This document shows positions 59,777 to 64,000 of a stretch of DNA of 64,000 bases, piece after piece. The notes beneath the pieces were generated by a model. It ran no database searches. It was not told where the DNA came from and was given only the letters and a program-made list of their open reading frames with translations. Source of the DNA: Luteibacter yeojuensis (lineage in GTDB: Bacteria > Pseudomonadota > Gammaproteobacteria > Xanthomonadales > Rhodanobacteraceae); NCBI RefSeq assembly GCF_000964085.1, contig NZ_JZRB01000009.1, positions 1 to 64,000 of the forward strand. The letters run 5' to 3'. How positions within the stretch are numbered: the stretch's first letter is position 1; every line of letters begins with the position of its first letter. The position numbers were made by a program, and so were the translations under genes.

Positions 59777-59810
59777 ATTTCATAGGTACTATGGTTTTCA
59801 GGAGTATGCG

Positions 59811-60179
59811 ATGCGCGCCAAACGCTGGGACGGGAAAAGCGGCTGCGCCGTCGAGGTGACGTTGTCGGTCATCGGCGGCGTGTGGAAGCCGGTGGTGCTG
59901 TTCCACCTCATCGAAGGCAAGAAGCGCTTCATGGAACTGACGCGGCTGGTGCCCAACGCCACGCAATCGATGCTGACGAACCAGCTACGCGAACTGGAAG
60001 CCGATGGCGTCATCACGCGGCACGTCTACCCGGAAGTACCGCCAAAGGTGGAATACGAGATGTCGGAATTCGGGAAGACGTTGATCCCGATTCTCTTGTC
60101 GATGCGTGCGTGGGGCGAGGCGTATCGGGATAGCCACGGCGACGAGGCCGTGGATGCGTCGAACTGCGGCGTGGCTTAA
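59811..60179 (+). CDS. HxlR-family transcriptional regulator
   Basis: 122 aa winged-helix regulator. Seen: the family N-terminus CAVEVTLSVIGGVWK with the conserved Cys near residue 12 (redox-sensing in YodB-like members), and MELTRLVPNATQSMLTNQLRELEADGVITRHVYPEVPPKVEYEMSEFG in pieces. The start at ATG 59811 is set by GGAG 6 bp upstream. Its TAA overlaps, on the other strand, the TAA of the truncated gst fragment inside the palindrome GTGGCTTAAGCCAC. Confidence 0.9.
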   Translation: MRAKRWDGKSGCAVEVTLSVIGGVWKPVVLFHLIEGKKRFMELTRLVPNATQSMLTNQLRELEADGVITRHVYPEVPPKVEYEMSEFGKTLIPILLSMRAWGEAYRDSHGDEAVDASNCGVA

Positions 60180-60310
60180 GCCACGTCCTTCGGCACCTGC
60201 GAAGCAAACGCCCGCTGGTACGCCGGCCGCGCTTCACCACGCGCCACGTATGCCGCCAGGTTCGGGAACTCGTGGAGGATGCCTGACATCTTCAGGCGCG
60301 ATAGCACCGA
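60176..60310 (-). pseudogene. 3' fragment of a glutathione transferase gene
   Basis: Encodes only the C-terminal ~43 residues (LKMSGILHEFPNLAAYVARGEA... to VPKDVA). 60185-60310 is a direct copy of 62605-62730 inside the intact gst (118 of 126 bases identical). The similarity stops sharply at 60310, and upstream the frame continues in unrelated sequence. Read as the left-over end of the ancestral gst after the cassette was inserted. Confidence 0.85.
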
Positions 60311-60525
60311 CCATAAAATCAAGTCAAGCTTCGGACGCCTTGATCGCGTCAACATCAAGAAAGGCTTACACGACGTCGCGGCGTACGCCTTCAACGATTG
60401 ACAGAATTCCCCGACATCGGTGGAGCAGCGGCATGTCTACGCTTCCTTGAACTTCGCGCCAAGTACGCGCGCGGACGTTCGCGCCAAGGCATTGGGGCCT
60501 TGGCGTCCATCAAGGAAGCACATTC
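60311..60525. promoter_or_regulatory. Control region of the accessory cassette
   Basis: Non-coding. Holds a direct repeat TTCGCGCCAAG (60453-60463 and 60478-60488, 25 bp apart) and a perfect 9-bp dyad CGCCAAGGC/GCCTTGGCG (60482-60490, 60497-60505) just before the RBS (AAGGAAG) of the first cassette gene. It looks like an operator; no promoter boxes are clear. Confidence 0.45.
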
Positions 60526-61233
60526 ATGCAAAAGCTCACTAAGGAAGACCGCGATCTCATTGCTGGCGGACAACACACGACCCTGCTCCCTGGCCCGAAC
60601 GTCCCGGAACCTCCGAGCATCCCCACCGACCCCGACGACCCCTCTGGCGGCATTGCCGGCGACGGCAACGGTGGCGGCGGTGGCGGCGATGGCGCTGGCG
60701 GCGGTGGTGCGGGCAACGGAGATGGCGGATCTGAGTCCTCGCAGGACAAGAGGCCGAAGTACCAGCATAAGACGCCCGGCGGCATCCCGTTCACGACGCG
60801 CGCCCTGCTCAACCATGAGCAGGTGGCGCTCGCCTCCGAGATTCTCGACTATGCCCAAGCGAGAGGAATTCGATCGGACTATGCCGGCATTCTGGTTCGA
60901 CAAGCATTCTACGAGACGTCGCTCGGCACCAATTTCCGAAACCCCACGCATATTGGTATTTTCCAGTACGGCCCGAAGACCTGGGCCGAGCGACATAACG
61001 ACCTGAACATCAATAGCCGGTCGGATCAGATCAAGGCGATGTATCGTGACGTTGAAGGATATGGTCCGCGGTATTCTGAGAAGCATAATTCGGGCGAGAT
61101 TCCTTGGCATATCTCGTTCGAGTATTACGTTGAGTTGAAGCATCATGGCGGGACGAACTTCACCGACTGGAACTCACCCTGGATCGCTGAGTACCAGGCG
61201 GCCGCTGCAAACCTCGGCTTCAACGAGTGGTAG
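60526..61233 (+). CDS. Double-glycine-leader protein with lysozyme-like domain (candidate bacteriocin)
   Basis: 235 aa, not closely recognised. Residues 1-15 (MQKLTKEDRDLIAGG) match the form of microcin V/class II bacteriocin leaders: same length, L-T near the start, acidic patch, I-x-G-G end. Such leaders are cut after GG by C39-peptidase ABC exporters. Residues 16-75 are a Pro- then Gly-rich linker. Residues 85-235 look like a lysozyme/lytic-transglycosylase fold: a candidate catalytic Glu in FYETS (E130) followed by HIGIFQYGPKTW, the usual E...GxFQ...T-W arrangement. I infer a secreted cell-wall hydrolase. GC is visibly lower than in the core genes. Start fixed by AAGGA 9 bp upstream. Confidence 0.6.
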   Translation: MQKLTKEDRDLIAGGQHTTLLPGPNVPEPPSIPTDPDDPSGGIAGDGNGGGGGGDGAGGGGAGNGDGGSESSQDKRPKYQHKTPGGIPFTTRALLNHEQVALASEILDYAQARGIRSDYAGILVRQAFYETSLGTNFRNPTHIGIFQYGPKTWAERHNDLNINSRSDQIKAMYRDVEGYGPRYSEKHNSGEIPWHISFEYYVELKHHGGTNFTDWNSPWIAEYQAAAANLGFNEW

Positions 61234-61238
61234 CGAAT

Positions 61239-61724
61239 ATGTACTTCGCCCACTGGATTGTCGCTGCGTCTAGCCTGATCACGCCGCCACCCTTGCCTTG
61301 CGATTACTCGAATGCGCACTACGAGCATTCGAGCAATCATGATTGGAAGGTGGATTTCGTTCACCTCGGACGACGCGTCTTCGCATCTGACATCGCCCTA
61401 CGCCTGACTGGCCCTGGGCCTGATGCTTCGTATTGGTTCTTGTACGATGTCGGCGCCGCTCCGCAGGTAAATCTTATTTCCACCACTGACGTAACCGCTG
61501 CCGGGTGGGAGCCACCCGACGCTGACGGTGGAATACGGCCCCTCGGACAGCTCGTGGTGTTTGCATGGAACAAGGACGACGTCATCGACCTCTCCCCGCC
61601 CGACGGGCATAACCGAGCTGCAACGGCCTTGTTTCTTCCCGGACTCAGTGACGCCTTGGCTCATAGAGCCAGCATCCGAAAGTCGTTGGAACCCGGCATC
61701 TTCAGATTCACCCATTGCAAATAG
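61239..61724 (+). CDS. Small protein of unknown function, candidate immunity protein
   Basis: 161 aa, not recognised. Starts 5 bp after the previous stop (ATG 61239; a GTG at 61227 would overlap it), so it is co-transcribed. The N-terminus has a short hydrophobic stretch and then Cys (FAHWIVAASSLITPPPLPC), which could be a weak signal peptide or anchor. The rest is mixed, with many aromatic and acidic residues. Position right behind a putative wall hydrolase and a possible export signal suggest a periplasmic inhibitor/immunity protein. This is inference from context only. Confidence 0.45.
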   Translation: MYFAHWIVAASSLITPPPLPCDYSNAHYEHSSNHDWKVDFVHLGRRVFASDIALRLTGPGPDASYWFLYDVGAAPQVNLISTTDVTAAGWEPPDADGGIRPLGQLVVFAWNKDDVIDLSPPDGHNRAATALFLPGLSDALAHRASIRKSLEPGIFRFTHCK

Positions 61725-61728
61725 GAGC

Positions 61729-61757
61729 AGTGCCCAGCCCGAACAGGGCTGGGCACT
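61729..61757 (+). terminator. Perfect 12-bp hairpin before the fic gene
   Basis: AGTGCCCAGCCC-GAACA-GGGCTGGGCACT, 5 bp after the stop of the candidate immunity gene and 7 bp before the Fic ATG. There is no T-run, so it may reduce rather than end transcription, or protect the upstream message. Confidence 0.55.
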
Positions 61758-61763
61758 CTACTC

Positions 61764-62561
61764 ATGCCCGACGCAGTGACGACTCGCCTCACGAAGGTCA
61801 TAGCACTTCCCAGCATGCTCTCCTGCGCGCAGGTACACCTCTCCAAGGCCGATAGGGCACTTCGTTCCTTCAGCCGAATTCCGGCTTGGAGAGCCTCGGA
61901 TCCCGTTAATACATGGGTACCACCCAGCCACGATGAGTTTTGGATTGCAAATCGACATCCGCTCGCATCGACACCGTCGACGACCACGTCGCCCGAGACC
62001 ATCGCCTGGCACCCGCACTCGCTTATGTCAGGTCAGGCGCTAAGTTTGCTTGGTCAACGCTTACTGGGACCTACTCTTTCGAGCTCTGCACAATTCATCG
62101 ATGTATTGAGCGGGGTCAACCGCGCAAGCGATTCGAAATCTCAGGGCGTACGACGTGTCGCGGTCGGCACGCGAGGTACCGACGGGTCTACCGTAGCGTT
62201 TCCGCCATGGCCCGACGTTATGCCTGCTCTCACATGTCTTTGGCAGTGGTTGCATCGAGCGAATGTCCCTCTTTTCGTCAGATCGACGGCCGCAATGCTC
62301 GCGATCTGCAATATCCATCCATTCGTCGACGGCAACGGCCGAGCGGCTCGCTGGCTTTTCAATACGATCATCCTTGGCGGCACCACCCCACCCCAGCGCA
62401 CGCTCCCCCTTTACGAATACTTCCATCGTGATGGCGGGACATCAACCCTGCTGTTCCGAACCGTGGAGCTTAGCGGCGATTGGGACCCGCTCTTTGCCTA
62501 CATCGCGGCGATCCTCGACGAAATGGCCTATCGAAGATCGCTCGCTAACGCATGGCTCTAG
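61764..62561 (+). CDS. Fic-domain protein (putative AMPylator)
   Basis: 265 aa. Intact Fic core HPFVDGNGRAAR (185-196): His185 as base, Asp189 for Mg, Gly-Asn-Gly-Arg for the nucleotide phosphates. The preceding flap region GVRRVAVGTRGTDGSTVAFPPWPDV also fits. Fic enzymes transfer AMP or other phosphate-containing groups onto target proteins. I see no clear inhibitory (S/T)xxxE(G/N) helix, so control may come from a separate protein or be absent. No good RBS before ATG 61764; a later start (ATG at residue 18) is possible. Lower GC than its surroundings; part of the accessory cassette. Confidence 0.75.
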   Translation: MPDAVTTRLTKVIALPSMLSCAQVHLSKADRALRSFSRIPAWRASDPVNTWVPPSHDEFWIANRHPLASTPSTTTSPETIAWHPHSLMSGQALSLLGQRLLGPTLSSSAQFIDVLSGVNRASDSKSQGVRRVAVGTRGTDGSTVAFPPWPDVMPALTCLWQWLHRANVPLFVRSTAAMLAICNIHPFVDGNGRAARWLFNTIILGGTTPPQRTLPLYEYFHRDGGTSTLLFRTVELSGDWDPLFAYIAAILDEMAYRRSLANAWL

Positions 62562-62595
62562 ATCAAGCTGCTTCGCCAATAGCGCGACGCGGCGC

Positions 62596-63234
62596 TCAAC
62601 CGCCGTCCTTCGGCACCTGCGAAGCAAACGCCCTCTGGTACGCGGGCCGTGCTTCACCACGCGCCACGTACGCCGCCAGGTTCGGGAACTCGTTGAGGAT
62701 GCCCGACATCTTCAGGCGCAGTAGCACCGAGACCATCATCAGGTCGCCGGCGCTGAACTCGCCATCGAGCCATTCGTCATCGCCCAGCCGCGCGGAGAGC
62801 TGTGCCAGGCGCTGGCGGATGCGGTCCATCACCAGCGGCAAGCGTTGCTCGGCCCACGGCTGGTCGCCTTCGGCGAAGCGCGCGCACTGCAGGTCGAGGA
62901 TGGGCGGTTCCACGCTGTTCACCGCCGCGAACATCCACATGATGGCGCGGCTGCGTGCGTCTTCGTCCCTGGGCAGCAGATGGCCGTGCTTGTCGGCGAG
63001 GTGCAGGATGATGGCGCCGGATTCGAAGAGGACCAGGTCGTCGTCTTCGTACGTGGGGATCTGGCCGAAGGGGCTGCGCGCGATGTGCGCCGGCTCCTTC
63101 ATCGCCGGGAAGGTGAGCGGGCGGATGTCGTAGTCCTGGCCCACTTCCTCCAGTGCCCAGCGCACGCGAGTATCGCGGGCCAGGCCCCTGCCGCCATCGG
63201 GCGAACGCTCGAACGCGGTGATGGTGACGGTCAT
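62596..63234 (-). CDS. Glutathione S-transferase family protein
   Basis: 212 aa from ATG 63234. Thioredoxin-like N-domain (RWALEEVGQDYDIRPL...SPFGQIPTYEDDDLVLFESGAII, with the cis-Pro and the E-S glutathione contact) and a helical C-domain (about 90-200, including GEFSAGDLMMVSVL). Its 3' 126 bp (62605-62730) are repeated at 60185-60310. The two copies end differently (VPKDGG here, VPKDVA in the fragment), so this gene's 3' end probably came in with the cassette. Confidence 0.9.
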   Translation of the reverse strand: MTVTITAFERSPDGGRGLARDTRVRWALEEVGQDYDIRPLTFPAMKEPAHIARSPFGQIPTYEDDDLVLFESGAIILHLADKHGHLLPRDEDARSRAIMWMFAAVNSVEPPILDLQCARFAEGDQPWAEQRLPLVMDRIRQRLAQLSARLGDDEWLDGEFSAGDLMMVSVLLRLKMSGILNEFPNLAAYVARGEARPAYQRAFASQVPKDGG

Positions 63235-63398
63235 GGCACGCTCCCCGGTGGGCCAATGGCGACCCGGCGAGCTTACCTCACGCCCGGGCGCCATGGTCAC
63301 CGTGGCGCAAATGCCACTATCGGTGTCGTTCGCGGCGCTAGGGGCCGGCGCCGATCGCGCGTAGAGTGCCCCCACACCCACCGCCTACAGGAATGCCG

Positions 63399-63803
63399 AT
63401 GTCCCCCGACCTGCTTTGGCTCGTCTACACCTGCGTCCTTACCGGCATCATCTGGGTGCCCTACGTGCTGGCCCGGATCGTGCGGCACGGGCCCTGGGCC
63501 GCCTTCGGCACGCCCGACCACGCCACGCGCCCCGACCCCGCCTGGGCGGAACGTGCCCGCGCGGCACACGCGAACGCCGCTGAGAACCTGGTTGTGTTCG
63601 CCCCGCTGGTGATCATCGCGGTGATGGTCGGTGCGACCTCCCCCAACACGCTGATGGCAGCGAAGGCGTACTTCTTCGCCCGGCTGGTGCATGTGCTCGC
63701 CTACAGCCTGGCCATCCCCGTGGTGCGTACCCTGGCCTTCGTGGCCGGCTTCGTCGCGACGGCGGTGTACGCGGTGGCGATCCTGCAGCACATGGCGGCG
63801 TGA
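63399..63803 (+). CDS. MAPEG-family membrane protein
   Basis: 134 aa with four membrane segments and the MAPEG pattern (RIVRHGPWAAFGTPD...ERARAAHANAAENLVVFAPLVIIA...YFFARLVHVLAYSLAIPVVRTLAF). MAPEG proteins are membrane glutathione transferases or related eicosanoid-type proteins; bacterial roles are unclear. The start at ATG 63399 is favoured by AGGA 7 bp upstream; ATG 63393 is an alternative. The stop overlaps the next gene's GTG. Confidence 0.88.
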   Translation: MSPDLLWLVYTCVLTGIIWVPYVLARIVRHGPWAAFGTPDHATRPDPAWAERARAAHANAAENLVVFAPLVIIAVMVGATSPNTLMAAKAYFFARLVHVLAYSLAIPVVRTLAFVAGFVATAVYAVAILQHMAA

Positions 63804-64000
63804 GGCGCGTGCTGGCGTTCCTTCTGGCCGCCGCCAGCGCACTACCCGCACCCGCCGCGCCGGTCGTCAGCGATGCCGCGTACACGCATGCGGCGCGCCT
63901 CGTCGACGTCGGCCATGGCCGGCGGATCAACCTGTACTGCCGTGGCAGCGGCTCGCCCACCGTCATCTTCGATGCGGGCCTCAGCGACAGCACGCGGGCG
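63800..64000 (+). CDS. Alpha/beta hydrolase, exported (partial, runs off the window)
   Basis: First 67 codons only. GTG start overlaps the MAPEG stop (GTGA). Signal peptide (VRRVLAFLLAAASALPAPAAPV), then the N-terminal strand pattern of alpha/beta hydrolases (RLVDVGHGRRINLYCRGSGS, then PTVIFDAGLSDS). The catalytic part lies beyond the window. Confidence 0.7.
   Translation, partial: MRRVLAFLLAAASALPAPAAPVVSDAAYTHAARLVDVGHGRRINLYCRGSGSPTVIFDAGLSDSTRA

Larger units (their letters stand above)
60185..62730. mobile_element. Accessory cassette bounded by direct gst 3'-end repeats
   Basis: Two 126-bp direct repeats (60185-60310 and 62605-62730; 8 mismatches) enclose three genes: leader/lysozyme-like, unknown, and fic. 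No integrase, transposase or tRNA is present. The mismatches argue against a simple recent duplication and for recombination with DNA carrying a diverged gst. Confidence 0.65.

Noticed and set aside
60398-61006. Plus-strand 202-codon frame overlapping the cassette's first gene
   Set aside because: Out of frame with the leader/lysozyme-like gene, basic low-complexity product, no RBS.

Overview
The window looks like chromosome of a gamma-proteobacterium of the Xanthomonadales, most likely Rhodanobacteraceae (Luteibacter/Dyella-like). That placement is an inference from very high GC, protein flavour, dense REP-like palindromes and the gene order lpxC-ftsZ-ftsA-ftsQ-ddl-murC-murG-ftsW-mraY-murF-murE-ftsI-ftsL-rsmH-mraZ; no rRNA is present to fix the genus.

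Layout. 1-610: part of a repeat element ending in the secA terminator. 611-4870: secA, an M23 (LytM) peptidase and, divergently, dciA (DUF721). 4871-5820: a second, complete ~0.8 kb inverted-repeat element. 5821-22591: the division and cell wall (dcw) cluster, all on the minus strand, from mraZ down to lpxC, mostly joined by 1-11 bp overlaps and headed by a promoter with four boxes at 10-bp spacing that fit a MraZ operator. 22995-23368: RNase P RNA (minus strand), bracketed by two REP-like stem-loops. 23515-26677: rsmI, lpoA, yraN. 26777-31228: a HAD hydrolase, a membrane PAS-PAS-GGDEF-EAL protein and a haem-oxygenase-fold protein. 31467-33512: M13 peptidase. 33660-40212: GH31 glycosidase plus an osmoprotectant-type ABC importer, with REP-like elements at its junctions and partly inside its coding sequence. 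40367-40621: CsbD-like anchor protein. 40725-52803: a two-partner secretion pair with a 3446-residue exoprotein carrying about 32 YDG-type repeats. 53153-60179: aldo/keto reductase with divergent LysR, secreted serine hydrolase plus M61 peptidase, AcuI-type reductase with divergent HxlR regulator. 60185-62604: a lower-GC accessory cassette. 62596-64000: glutathione transferase, MAPEG protein and the start of an alpha/beta hydrolase.

The most interesting part is the accessory cassette. It encodes (i) a 235-residue protein with a 15-residue microcin-V-like double-glycine leader, a Gly-rich linker and a lysozyme/transglycosylase-like domain, (ii) a small unrecognised protein with a hydrophobic N-terminus, a candidate immunity protein, and (iii) a Fic-domain protein with an intact HPFVDGNGRAAR motif. 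The cassette lies between two direct 126-bp copies of the 3' end of a glutathione transferase gene (118/126 identical), one a leftover fragment and the other part of the complete gene. I read it as a recombination-acquired antibacterial-effector cassette; this is inference. No exporter for the leader lies in the window.
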